Assembly (NCBI GenBank): GCA_004335835.1
Contig: RWJK01000903.1
Location: 1-18,474, forward strand
Direction of reading: 5' to 3'
Length of the DNA stretch: 18,474 nucleotides
Source of the DNA: Scenedesmus sp. ARA3
Taxonomy: Eukaryota > Chlorophyta > Chlorophyceae > Sphaeropleales > Scenedesmaceae
Each line of letters starts with the position of its first letter. Position 1 is the stretch's first letter. Below are positions 1 to 9,980 of the stretch, piece by piece. The notes under the pieces were generated by a model, which was not told the origin of the DNA, ran no database searches, and was given only the letters and a program-made list of their open reading frames with translations. Both the position numbers and the translations under genes were made by a program.

Positions 1-31
1 TGTGCTCGTGCTCAGGATACTTACATGCTTA

Positions 32-51
32 CATCAATCAATCAATCAATT
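32..51. repeat. ATCA tetranucleotide microsatellite
   Basis: A short run of about four to five ATCA/TCAA units. The rest of 1-467 shows no exon I can support. It is probably intron belonging to the gene whose last exon begins at 468. Confidence 0.7.
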
Positions 52-433
52 ACACGTCTTTATAGCAACAGGTGAACCCAGAGGAGGGAGCCACTCCCAA
101 ACCACCTTAGGTGATTCCTAACTCTCTGTCAACAGCAGACGTGTTTACATTAACCTAGTAGGATGAGGATGTATCAATAGCCTGCTTGCATGCAACTGAC
201 TTTAATCTCTCTCTCAACAGCTGGCGTCAAAGTGTGGTGCCTTGCACAGTGCTCTTGACTCTTCCACCGGATGGGATGTGTGCAGCAGTGTCTGCATGTC
301 CTTGAGGGGTTTGAAGCAAGCAACACCAGTATGGTGCAGGGTGTACCTTTTTCAATGTGTTTGCTGCACTAGTCGATTGATATATGGTGTGGCAAGCAGG
401 CCTTGATTGAAGCACCATGCCCACTTGACATGC

Positions 434-467
434 CTGCTGCTGCTGCTGCTGCTGCTGCTGTCTGCAG
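434..467 (+). repeat. (CTG)9 tract leading into a splice acceptor
   Basis: Nine CTG units (434-460) are followed by TCTGCAG, whose AG (466-467) is the inferred acceptor for the exon starting at 468. The same arrangement precedes the homologous last exons at 5282 and 9891. Confidence 0.75.
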
Positions 468-548
468 GTGCTCATGTACCCCTTCTACCCCGTGCCTAAT
501 GACATCTTTGCACATGTGGCCGCCAAGGCGTCACTGCAGCAGCAGTGA
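468..548 (+). CDS. Last exon of a first regulator-like array member (5' part outside window)
   Basis: This 26-codon terminal exon begins VLMYPFYPVPND, continues to HVAAKAS and ends QQQ-stop (TGA 546-548). It is recognised by homology to the terminal exons of gene A (5282-5422) and gene B (9891-9980): all share a LM(Y/F)P.YP core, a VAA(K/Q) block and a Gln run, and all follow a CTG-rich tract ending in CAG. The penultimate exon conserved in A and B is not found in 1-467. The preceding intron is therefore longer than in A and B, or that exon has been lost. TGA sits inside a CAG/CGG run, so the polyglutamine tail may have been cut short by mutation. I cannot tell whether this member is functional, because the rest lies outside the window. 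Confidence 0.6.
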   Translation: MLMYPFYPVPNDIFAHVAAKASLQQQ

Positions 549-843
549 CAGCAGCGGCAGCGGCAGCTGCTGCTGCAGCAGACCAGAAGTCATGGCATGT
601 TGGGGGTGAGTAAAGCTTCAGTTCTGGCTGCATAGTGGTGCATAGCTGGATCTGTTTTTTTGTGGTCTGCTGCGGAGCCTTTGCAGTGGCTGCGTAGCAA
701 CGGCAGCCGAACAGACTGCGTCTGGTGAACTTGTTTTGGTTTGTGTATGCCGCAAACCCTTGCTGAGGATGTTTTGGCCAACTGGTGGCGCTGCGTTTCA
801 GCAGTACAAAAAGCCAGCAACTGACTCGTGTTGTTTACATGAA

Positions 844-890
844 GGAGTGTAGTGTGTGCGATGAAGGACAGTAAGGGCACATGCCAGGCC
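844..890. repeat. Dispersed repeat, copy 1 (second copy at 12359-12405)
   Basis: These 47 nt match 12359-12405 with one mismatch, including GATGAAGGACAGTAAGGGCA. Weaker similarity extends upstream: both loci carry GTGAACTTGTT, then TGCCGCAAA, then a CAACTGGT(T/G) block. This suggests a longer decayed element of roughly 200-280 bp. Confidence 0.75.
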
Positions 891-1639
891 ACATGGAGCA
901 GCCGCGTGCTGGGTGCTTTCACGTTTACTGCCAGGTCTGGGCCACACCACTAGTGTAGTGTGTATGAGGCATGTATCAGTCTGCCTGTTGCTCCAGGCTA
1001 CTCAATGGCTTGCTGCAGCAGCTATGCGCTGCTGCTAAGAGCTAACAGGCGCTGGGGCCAGCCCCATGCTGTGCTTCATCGGATGGCCATATGTGTTAAC
1101 CTTGCAGAGGCGCTTGGTGACCATGTGCCTGTGAGGGACGCTCACAGTTTGCTTGCTAAAGCCGCATGTCGGTAGCAGCTGCGCTTTGCACCTGCGGCCA
1201 CGGGTTGCAGTGCGTGCTTGCCAATGCGGTGCAGCGGGTGCTGGGCACCTCTTGTATAGGGGTGTTTGCGTGTCTTGTCGGTGACGGCAGTGCCGTAGGC
1301 CTCCGGCAGTCAGGTTTTCTTGAATGCTGTGTATGGCCAGCCAGTCGGGTTTCGCTCCCCCTGGTAACAACAAAAATGCGGTGCAGCTGGCCTGGCACAG
1401 CAGCCTGCCGCTCACTGGGCATGTCACGGTGGCGGTGGCCGACATGATGGTGTAGTGCTCCTTCCTGTTGCCGCTCCACTGGGGCACGGGGCTATGGCTT
1501 GATGGGTGACATGTAGATGATGATGGTGGCGGTCCGCAACGATTGGTGCTGTAGCCTATCTGCTAGTAGTAGCTTCTCTGTGCTGTGATGCTTTGGGCGA
1601 TGTGTCGCCGCACACGGTTGAATCTGTTCAGTTGCGCAG

Positions 1640-2045
1640 CTGCTGCTGTCAGCAGACAGGTCTGCTCCTGCGGTTGGTGGACCTCGGCGTGTTGATGGGT
1701 TGGTTGCAAGTGGTTGCATGTGGTTGCATGCAAGCAGGCGAGCGGCCACCTTGTATCCGGTGCAAGCTACGATGTTGGCGTAGCACATGCCGCACCGCTG
1801 GTAGCTCCAGCTGGCAGTTGTGCTTGGAGGCAACGATCCAACTTTGCATTTGCTCCTGTCCGCGGACAAGTCCGCTCCTGTGGGTGCTGAACACCAGCAT
1901 TTTGCCAGATTGGTTGCATGCAAGCAGGCGAGCGAGACGTGGTGTGGTCAATGTCATGTGCATGCTGCAATGTTGGCATCATGCTATGATGGCACATGAC
2001 GCGCAACTCGCAGCTTCAGCTGGCGATTGTGCTGTTGACATGTTC
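1640..2045. repeat. Degenerate tandem duplication, unit about 190-200 bp
   Basis: The 24-mer beginning TGGTTGCATGCAAGCAGGCG occurs at 1721-1744 and 1911-1934. The flanks also align: (T/C)GCTCCTG before it, and a GATGTTGGC...GCACATG...CAGCTGGC block after it at 1770-1825 and 1966-2030. The pattern is two diverged copies of one unit. No coding signal is seen. Confidence 0.7.
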
Positions 2046-2389
2046 GGCTGCAGGCATGTCGGACATGGGCGATCTGTGGAAGCGAGTGAGAACATCAGTA
2101 TGATATTGGCGGCATGACTTGGCAGTCGGACGATGCATGTGCAGCTGGGTTAAAGTTGTTGATCTCACCACTGCAGGCATCTGGGGCTCCCGTGCTGATC
2201 GTCAGCCGCAGCTGCCATGTAGCATCATCACCTCACTGAATCAGTAAGGCAGGCAAGGTGATGATCAGAAGCAGATGATCTGCTGGCTGTTGACTTCTGA
2301 TCAGAAGTACCCTGAAGGTGCACAGCTCGCTGTTGGCCGTTCAAGGTGTTGGAATGTCAGTGCCACTGATTGCGCCGCAGCGCTGTTCT

Positions 2390-2759
2390 GCTGCGGCTGT
2401 TGTCCAAAGTTGATGTGGGTGGCTTGCCTGCCAGCATCACCGCCTGCTGTGACCGTTGCGTGCTCCTGCCCGGCGATTGAATATAGTAAGGCCTTGAGGC
2501 AGGGACTCAGAACACCAGTTTTGTTGCTGCTCTTCCAATTGTGCATTTATCTCGCAGCGGCCCTGTTCTGGGGGTGGCCGGGCTACCGTGGCCTCAAAAC
2601 CCCGAGGGCATGCTGAGAGGTACTCGTGTTTCATAGCCCTTCGTGTTGCCGCGTACAGTTCCCAAGCATAGTGAGTACCTAGAAATGATTCTCTGCATGA
2701 CAAAAACCTCCGTAGGTGTGCACAACTCTCTGCCTTGCGTTGCCGCACACAACCCGTAA
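2390..2759 (+). promoter_or_regulatory. Conserved 5' flank of gene A (probable promoter/5' UTR)
   Basis: Blocks shared with the flank of gene B (about 6786-7115) include GCGGCTGTTGTCCA, GGGTGGCT.GCCTGCC, and AG followed by GTGTGCACA about 50 nt before the ATG, then CCGTAAATG at the start itself. The AG in CTCCGTAG (A) or CCTCGCAG (B) could be the acceptor of a 5' UTR intron. No TATA box can be named with confidence. Conservation may simply reflect the extent of the tandem duplication. Confidence 0.4.
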
Positions 2760-5352
2760 ATGTATGCGAGCGTCCCGGGGAGAAGGTCGGTCAAGGAGGA
2801 CATGAAGTCTAAAAGCAAGGCGCTGAGCTGGGTTCGGAGGCGCTTGGAGAAGCTGCAGGTGAGTTTGCAGTGGAAAATCCACTTTTGAAAAGTCCACGTG
2901 AACACCACTACCCGATTATAAGTCTAGGTTTCAGTCTATTGCTGGTGTGGACTTTGCGTATTCAGTTGCCGTGAGCACAACGTGGAGCAGCCTCTGTGTC
3001 CTCATGACAGCACCCTCCCCAGGGCAGGCCTTGTTCCCTCTCGAACTCTACTGCAGGAGGAGAATGAGCGCTTGGCGTACCAGCACCAGCTGGTTGCAGG
3101 ACTGTGCGAAGGCTTTGACTGGTTCAGGCACATGCAGCTGCATGCACTGCAACCAGATCCTGAGCTGATGCTAGCAGATAATGCAAGCAGGCAGCTGACA
3201 CCAGGCAGCATGCAGCAGCACCTCACTGACATCCTGCAGACAGAGGCTGAGGTGCAGCTGCTTCAGCAGCTGTCAAGCTTGTCAGTCTCCCAGCAGAGCA
3301 GCAGCAACAGCTCATTGGCAGCCGCAGCAGACAACAGCAGACATGACAGCTGCAGCAACACGCCGCCTGCTGCAAGCAGCTGCCAGCTGGTTGCACCGCC
3401 AGGCGATGCCATGTGGCTGCTAAAGCAGGCCTTTCAGCAGCCTTGGCCGCAGGACTGGCCCAGTATAGATAAAGTGACAGTGCCAACGCTGGTTGAGCAC
3501 TTCAGAACGACAGCGCACGCGCTGTCTTTGCAGCTGGTGCAGCTTGAAGCATGTGAAGGGGCTGCTGAGCAGGCTGAGCCTCTGCGCAAGGTGCAGACAG
3601 TGCTGCTGCCGCACTTGCGTGTGATAGTGGAGCTGTGCAGCAGCAGTCACGGCAGGCATCTGCTGGCAACAGTGTACCTGGTGAGGCTTGATGACCGGGG
3701 CTCTTATGCGCTGCCGCTGGTAGTGCTGCATTCTGCCGAGTCGGCAGCTCCGTCTGGTACACCTAGGCAGTGCTGCCACATCCTGCAGCCCTGGACAGAG
3801 CTCTGTGCATCACTCTTGGCAGGGCACAACTGCTGCTGAATGTGGATGTGCATGCTGATGCGGCAGGTGTCCCTCAGCTGCTGGTTGGCAACAGCGGCAG
3901 CAGCAGCGTCCTGCACTCAGCACTTTTGCTTATCAGCTTGCAAGGCGATCGCAGCTGGCAAGCTGTGCTGACAGTGCTGACAGTGCTGCAGTGCTGCAGC
4001 TTGTTCCAGTGCTGTTGCAGACCAGCTGCACAGCAGGAGCGCAGCAGTGCCTTGTGTCGGCTGCTGCTGTCTAGCAGGAGCATGGCCCTACAAACTGCCC
4101 GTGCTCACAACGCTGCCACTGCCGCTGCTGCCGCTCCTGCAGACCAATCTAGAGACAGGGGAGCAGCTTCCGGGGCCAGACATGCCGCGCGTTGCGTGGG
4201 TGACAGACAGCCTGCAGCTAACGCAGCAGCAGCAGCGCAACATTGCTCAGGGCTCTGTGCTAGCAGACAAGCTGCTGACACCGCTGCTGGATGAGTTGAG
4301 GGATCTGCAGCTGCAGCAGGGCGGCGGCTGCACCTCTCCTGATAATGGCAGCTGCAGCAGGACAGCAGCTGAAGCAGCACGCACTGGCAAGTGCAATGCC
4401 GGCGCCAGCAGCGGCAGCAATGCAGCAGCAGCAGCAGGAGCTGCTGCTGCTGCTGCTGTTGCTGTGCCGGGCGAGGGCGGTGCAGCGCCTGCTGGGCAGG
4501 ATACGGCGTATGCCGTCGAGCGCATGCAGTCGCTGCTGCAGCAGCAGCAGCGCTCAGCTCGGATGAAGCTGCTGATGGGCAAGGTGAGGGGCAAGGCTGT
4601 GGTGTTTGGGATGAATGCAACACTGTTTCTGCTGTGGCGCTGCATGCGGTTTCTGATCTTGTTGCCAGCCCAAGTCATGATATGGTCAGCTATGTGCGGC
4701 GGGCGGTCGTAAGGGTGTCGTGCGTTGTGCGTATGCCAGCAGCATAGCACTGCACTTGTCCTAGCAGCGTTTGCCTTGCTGCAACTGCTGACACCCTGAA
4801 CATAGTGTGGCCGTGGTTCATGGCCTGGAGCCTGCTGCCCCTCACACTGCGCTTGTGCTGTTGCGTTTGTTTTCGCCGCCGGATGCTGCTGTCATCGCTT
4901 GCAGGCGGCGTCTCTGCGCGTGTGCTTTGCCAGCTACCTATACGGCCAGCTGACCTGGGTGCAGCTCGCCCGCCTGTTTGTGAGTGCCCAGTGCTAAAGG
5001 CAGCCAGCTGTTACCACATGGCTGTGCTGTTTTCGGTGCTGTTGCTGTGTTGAACTGGTTTGAGAACCTCTGTGTGAAGCTGGCTGTCAGGGGCGTCACA
5101 CTCACAGGTGCAACTCAGTAGCTTAGGCTGGGTCAGCGACAGCACAGCGCTGCGCTGCTGGTGCATTTTGCGATTTCTTACCCTGTCTGCAAGAAAAAGG
5201 CGACACAGTGCCTTACAAAACAACCGCAACACTGAAATCCTGCCCACAAGGATTGCCTGCTTGCTGCTGCTGCTGCTGCAGGTGCTGATGTTTCCCTGCT
5301 ACCCCATCGCCATCTTCGTCTTGGGTGCAGTGGCTGCCCAGGCGGCACGCGC

Positions 5353-5385
<33 letters not shown>

Positions 5386-5422
5386 GCAGGCCAGAGCCGA
5401 TTCACCCGATGCATATGACTAA
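2760..5422 (+). CDS. Gene A: leucine-zipper, bZIP-like regulator candidate, five exons
   Basis: Inferred exons are 2760-2858, 3057-3680, 4143-4583, 4905-4979 and 5282-5422 (459 aa). All junctions are GT..AG and phase 0. The ATG at 2760 directly follows an in-frame TAA. Residues 8-31 are rich in Lys/Arg. A heptad series follows, with V25, L32, L39 and V46 at d and L29, N36 and H43 at a; Asn at a is typical of leucine zippers. Next come FDWFRHMQLHALQPDPEL, a Gln/Ser-rich linker, a conserved block to about residue 241, a TDSLQLTQQQQ helical block, an Ala-rich linker, exon 4 (RVCFASYLYGQLTWVQLARLF, in part) and a tail of about ten Gln. The overall order resembles chlorophyte bZIP-type proteins, but the Asn-x7-Arg basic signature is not visible. 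It may lie in an undetected upstream exon, or this may be a non-DNA-binding relative. Gene B is a tandem paralogue. Confidence 0.6.
5263..5281 (+). repeat. CTG tract before the last exon of gene A
   Basis: Five CTG units run straight into CAG (5279-5281), the inferred acceptor for exon 5 of gene A. It is a shorter version of the tracts before the homologous exons at 468 and 9891. Confidence 0.7.
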
Positions 5423-6353
5423 GGCAGCCGGCGCTGCTTGCACAGCAATTGATGATTGGGCAACTGCAGAGCAGCGGCTGCAGTGGTGGCGGGTGCAGCT
5501 GTCGAATTGACCGCAATCGGTCCCGTATATGTGCTGGCGGTCGCCATCCACGCAACCAGCTGTTGTGGCGGATTTGCTTGCAGGAAGGATTGAAAGAACG
5601 CTCTGTGCGAGGCATGTGGTGCTGCAGGTACTGTGGGATGATTGGGCTGGCTTTTTTAAGCCATACATGCCAGTGTGTGTCTGTGCATTGCTGAGTTCGT
5701 ATTAGCGAAGTAAGGTGCAGAAACAAAAGTGCTGTATGCAGCCAGTTGCCGCACATTGATTGCGGGCTTATTCAGGGGCTTGTGTTGGACTTGGTGGAAC
5801 GATGTTAAATGACGCACAGAAAGGACTATATGAATACATTAGACTCATAGCAGATGCATACTTGACTCCTCCATAAATACTTGTTAAATACATTGCATGC
5901 ATGGCATTGTCATTCTGCCTGCGCATGTCCCTGATGTTGAGCATTGAGTGCCTCACAGCAGGCGTGTTGAGAGAGGTCATGTTACAGGGGAAGGCAAGCT
6001 ATCACCCTAGAGTGGCTCACTTGCATACTTTCAGTTCACGCACTATGAGAACGTGTCCTGCAGCAGCTGCATTTACTTACGCTGCGCCGTGAAGGGCTTC
6101 CACAGTGCAGCTGGTGTGGTCGTACATTTCTGCATTGACTTGGCAGCAAGCAGGGTGGACTGGATCCTTGCTGTTGGAAGTGTGTGACGGGAATCCAACG
6201 AACCTTGGTTCAAATTGGCTGCAGTCACTAGCCAGTTGGGCTTGTGCTGCATCTTGCCAGCATTCTGTATGACATTGCGCAGTGTGGCCGCTGGCTGCGC
6301 GCATGTCAGCGGCAGCATTGATGCGACAAGTTGTGGCGTACGGAGGAATGCAT

Positions 6354-6430
6354 ATTGAGAGAGGGCAGTTGCATGTGGGTCAGGGCAGTTGCATGTGGGT
6401 CCTGGCACCATCTTATGGTTGAGCCACAAC
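6354..6430. repeat. Dispersed repeat family R2, copy 1, with a tandem 20-mer
   Basis: ATTGAGAGAGG, then TGTGGGTCCTGGCACCAT, then GAGCCACA recurs at 9021-9066 and 10994-11040. In this copy the 20-mer GGGCAGTTGCATGTGGGTCA is doubled (6363-6382 and 6383-6402). The family is probably derived from a small non-autonomous mobile element; no transposase is visible. Confidence 0.7.
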
Positions 6431-6580
6431 AGAGGGTGAACGCATGGCCTGAGACCAGAAATTGTCAGTATCAATGGCAGCATTGTGATTGAGACCTGAT
6501 GCCTGCTACATGGTGGCATGCCAAAACTTGCGAGCAGGGCGGCACCACAGCTGTATCACATGCGGCTATGTGCGAGGTTT

Positions 6581-6629
6581 CAGCCGTGCTTCTCCTCCAG
6601 CCGTGCTTCCTCCAGCCGTGCTTCTCCTC
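6581..6629. repeat. Short tandem repeat, three units
   Basis: Three consecutive units of 17, 15 and 17 nt based on CAGCCGTGCTTCTCCTC; the middle unit lacks two bases. No coding context is apparent. Confidence 0.75.
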
Positions 6630-6785
6630 TCTCCTGTTGTGAACCAAAATATACGTTGCATTATAAAACAGTGTTGCCTCTGTCTGCCGGTCCGGTGGGG
6701 CCGATGACGTTATTGCTATGGCTTGACGGGTATTTTGATGATGATGAGTGCAACTGAGGGCGCTGCTGCGCTGCTCTGCGCAGAG

Positions 6786-7115
6786 CATGCTGCGGCTGTT
6801 GTCCAGGGTTGTTTTGTTCTTCCTGGGTACAGTCAAAGAATGGGTGGCTCGCCTGCCGGCGTCACCTCCTGCAGTGGTGCGCTCCGGCACGGCAATTTTA
6901 TGGTAATGAAGTCTGGAGGCAGCGCCTCAACCGTCTGGTGGTTCACCAGAACCAAGGTTACTGTTGTTTTGCTTGTGCTTCGACTCCTATTCCGTAGCCT
7001 TTCATGTTGCCACGTGCAGTCACCCATTTTGAAATCTACTCAGTAATGGTCATTTGCATGCTTATCAACCTCGCAGGTGTGCACACCTCCCTGCGTTGGC
7101 CCACGCAAGCCGTAA
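6786..7115 (+). promoter_or_regulatory. Conserved 5' flank of gene B (probable promoter/5' UTR)
   Basis: This flank is homologous to 2390-2759 upstream of gene A. The last 45 nt are best conserved, from GTGTGCACA after CCTCGCAG to CCGTAAATG. Function is inferred only from position and conservation between paralogues. Confidence 0.4.
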
Positions 7116-8770
7116 ATGTCTGCAAGCGTGTTGAGCCGAAAGTCGGTAAAGGAGCAGATAAAGTCTAAAGGCAAGGCGCTGAGCTGGGTTCGGAAGCGTG
7201 TGGAGAAGCTGCAGGTGAGCTTGCTGCCAAAAATACCCATCCGAAAAGGCTGCGTGCACACCACTGCCCGGTTGCTGGTTTTGATTTCAGTCTCGATGTT
7301 GGTTGAGAATTCAAGTGATCAGCTGCTGTGAGCACCACGTGGAGCAGCCTTCGTCTTCTCATGACAGCACCCTTCCTGTTCCCTCTCGTACTGTCTGTCC
7401 TGCAGGAGGAGAATGAGCGGTTGGCATACCAGCACCAGCTGGTCGCAGAACTTTGCAAAGTCTTTGACTGGTTCAGGCACATGCAGCTGCATGCACTGCA
7501 ACCAGATCCTGAGCTGATGGTCGCGGATGATGCCAGCGAGCAGCAGACACCAGGCAGCATGCAGCAGCAGTTGACCGACATCCTGCAGACAGAAGCTGAG
7601 GTGCAGCTGCTTCAGCAGCTGTCAAGCTTGTCAGTCTCCCAGCAGAGCAGCAGCAACTGCTCTGCTTCATTGGCTGCCGCAGCAGACAACAGCAGCCAAG
7701 CCAGCAGCAATCGAGCGTGTCCTGCAAGCAGCTGCCAGCTGGTTGCACCGCCAGGCGATGCCATGTGGCTGCTAAAGCAGGCCTTTCAGCAGCCTTGGCC
7801 GCAGGACTGCCCCAGTATAGATAAAGTGACAGTGCCAACGCTGGTTGAGCACGTCAGAGCGACAGCGCACGCGCTGTCTTTGCAGCTGGTGCAGTTGGGT
7901 GCCTGCGGAGATGCAGTGCAGCAGGCTGAGTCACTGCGCAAGGTGCAGACATTGCTGCTGCCGCACTTGCGGGTGATAGTGGAGCTGTGCAGCAGCAGCC
8001 GTGGCAGGCACCTGCTGGGAATTGTGTACCTGGTGAGGCACATTGAAAATTCACAAAAAAAACATGACAGGGTGTTCTGCACTGCAGCTGGTGGTGCTTC
8101 ATTCCGCATAACGCATCGGCTGCAGGTTGCAGCGGCACTGGCTAGGGCTCATTCCCTGGTATAGTGACACTGGTGGTCAGGTGCCTCTGATGAAAACGAT
8201 GCTGCAATAGAGCACTAGAGCAGTTGTGGCATGGTGCATGTGCTGAACACGTATATGACGCATGCTGCACATGTTCCTCAGCTGTGCTTTTACTTCAACC
8301 ACAGCAGCAATGCTCTGCGCTCGTCGCTGCAGCTGACAAATTGGGCGCTTGCAAGCTGTGCGCTGACAGTTCTGCTATGGTCCAACCCGTCCTTCGCTCC
8401 TGCAGACAAACATGGAAACAGGGGAGCAGCTTCTTGAGCCTGACACGCAGCGCATCGCACGGGTGACAGACAGCCTGCAGCTGAGCAAGCAGCAGCAGCA
8501 CAACATCGCGCAGGGCGCCATGCTGGCATACAGGCTTAATAATACGCTGCTGGAGCAGTTGAGAGAGCTGCAGCTGCAGCAGGGCGGCGAGTGCGCACAC
8601 GGTATTGGCGAGAGCTGCAGTGCGGCAATAGACGGCACAGCACGGCCGTGCCACTCTGGCACATGCAGCGCTGGCACGGCATATGGCAGTTCCAATGCCG
8701 GCGCTAGCTGCCACAGCAAGGCAGCCGCAGCAGGTGCTGCTGCAATGGATGAAGGCACAGCAGGTGCAGC

Positions 8771-8804
<34 letters not shown>

Positions 8805-9835
8805 AGCGATGCTGAGCGGGACGAGTCGTACAGCGAGGCGCGCCGGCAGTCGCTACTGCGGCAGGAGCAACGCTCAGCCAAGATGAAGCGGCTCATGGGC
8901 AAGGTGGGGGGCAGCTGTCAACAGAGAGTTTGCAGTTTGCGTGTAAGCATTCTGACCAAAGTGGGCGTCGAAATCACTCAGCTGTGCTGTGCTGTGGTGC
9001 AGATAGCAATCAGAGAGTGTAGTTACGTGTGGGTCCTGGCACCATCTTAGATGGTCTGAGCCACACCCATGTGGTGCAGTGAGCGATCAGTACTTTCAAG
9101 CAGCCATGTGCCGGGGGATGCCATCTCTAGCCATGTGAGTACTCATTTGTTGCATTATGCTTACCTGTAAGTGTCTGACCTGCATGCACACTGTAACTCT
9201 TTATACTGATGTGGCGGCCCCGTATGCGCTCCGGTGGAGTCAGCAGCTCAGGACATGGATGAAGAGCTACATGCAGCGTGTTGAGTGACTTGCCATACGG
9301 CTGCCGTGTGTTGCGCGAACGCTGGCATCCCAAACCTAGTGCGGCTGTTCATCAGTAGCTGTGGCCTGTTGCTCTTCACTTTGTGCTCGTGTTGTTGCTC
9401 CGTTTGCCAATGCTTCGCTTGTTGCTGTGTTGCGCCGACTGCTGCTGCCGGTGTTGCTGCTTGCAGGGGGCGTTTCTGCGCGTGTGCTTCGCCAGCTACC
9501 TGTATGGCCAGCTGACCTGGGTGCAACTGGCGCGGCTGTTTGTAAGTGCGCTGACCTGGGGTCTGCCAGCTGTTGCCCAAAGGTTGCGTTGTGTCCAGTG
9601 TTGTAGCTGTAACACATGGTTTTTGAAACCTCTGTATGAGCTTACTTCTGAGGGGTTCGCACACAGGTTGCACAGGTAGGCGTAAAATGGAGTGTTGAAG
9701 CTGCGATGAGCAACAACAGAGTGCTGTTATGTGCTTCATGGCGTTGCTTCTGATGTGCTACGGCAACAAGTTTCTGGGCAAACAAACAGCAACAACAAAA
9801 GGTTGCTAGTGAGGACAGCCTGCTCACTCTTGCCT

Positions 9836-9888
<53 letters not shown>

Positions 9889-9980
9889 AGGCGCTGATGT
9901 TCCCGCGCTACCCCATGCCCAACATGTTTTTCAGTGCAGTGGCTGCCAAGGTGGCCCGTGAGCAGCAGCAGCAGCAGTAG
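7116..9980 (+). CDS. Gene B: leucine-zipper, bZIP-like regulator candidate, five exons
   Basis: Paralogue of gene A with the same structure: 7116-7214, 7406-8032, 8406-8903, 9467-9541 and 9891-9980 (462 aa), all phase 0 with GT..AG introns. Exon lengths differ from A by 0, 3, 57, 0 and -51 nt, all multiples of three. Many differences are at third positions, for example in SYLYGQLTW. Both facts support coding function. The ATG at 7116 follows an in-frame TAA, as in A. The zipper-like series is V25, L32, L39 at d with V29, N36 at a. Exon 3 carries TDSLQLSKQQQHNIAQG, then an Ala-rich linker with a run coded by GCA repeats. Intron 3 (563 nt) is longer than in A and contains a copy of dispersed repeat R2. 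Translation stops at TAG inside the CAG run, giving a tail of five Gln. The bZIP-like assignment is tentative, as for A. Confidence 0.6.
9021..9066. repeat. Dispersed repeat R2, copy 2, inside intron 3 of gene B
   Basis: Shares TGTGGGTCCTGGCACCAT and GAGCCACA with the copy at 6354-6430. Intron 3 of gene A lacks it, so it probably entered after the A/B duplication or was lost from A. Confidence 0.7.
9843..9890 (+). repeat. (CTG)15 tract ending in a CAG acceptor
   Basis: About fifteen uninterrupted CTG units are followed directly by CAG (9888-9890), the inferred acceptor of the last exon of gene B. It is the longest pure tract in the window and likely length-variable. Confidence 0.8.

Larger units (their letters stand above)
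549..2759. other. Intergenic region, no supportable gene
   Basis: The open frames here are short, on both strands, and lack conserved motifs or credible splice partners. The stretch contains a dispersed repeat (844-890), a degenerate tandem duplication of about 200 bp (1640-2045), and, from about 2390 onward, sequence homologous to that upstream of gene B. That last part may hold the promoter or 5' untranslated region of gene A. Confidence 0.6.
5423..7115. other. Intergenic region between genes A and B, no supportable gene
   Basis: No exon-like conserved reading frame is found on either strand. The stretch includes an AT-richer part (about 5800-5900), a tandem 20-mer (6363-6402), a dispersed repeat (6354-6430), a small CAGCCGTGCTTCTCCTC repeat (6581-6629), and from about 6786 the duplicated 5' flank of gene B. 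No TGTAA polyadenylation motif was spotted close downstream of the gene A stop. Confidence 0.6.

Noticed and set aside
3770..4080. Additional exon in intron 2 of gene A, with a weakly similar stretch in gene B (8240-8380)
   Set aside because: Some nucleotide similarity remains (for example VPQL at both), but no matching splice sites keep the frame. Joining exon 2 directly to exon 3 is phase-consistent in both genes.
9978..9980. TAG read as glutamine (variant code of some ulvophyte algae), since it lies within a CAG run
   Set aside because: The first member ends in TGA in the same tract, TAA directly precedes both start codons, and no in-frame TAG or TAA occurs inside the DHQS exons. A standard code is simpler.
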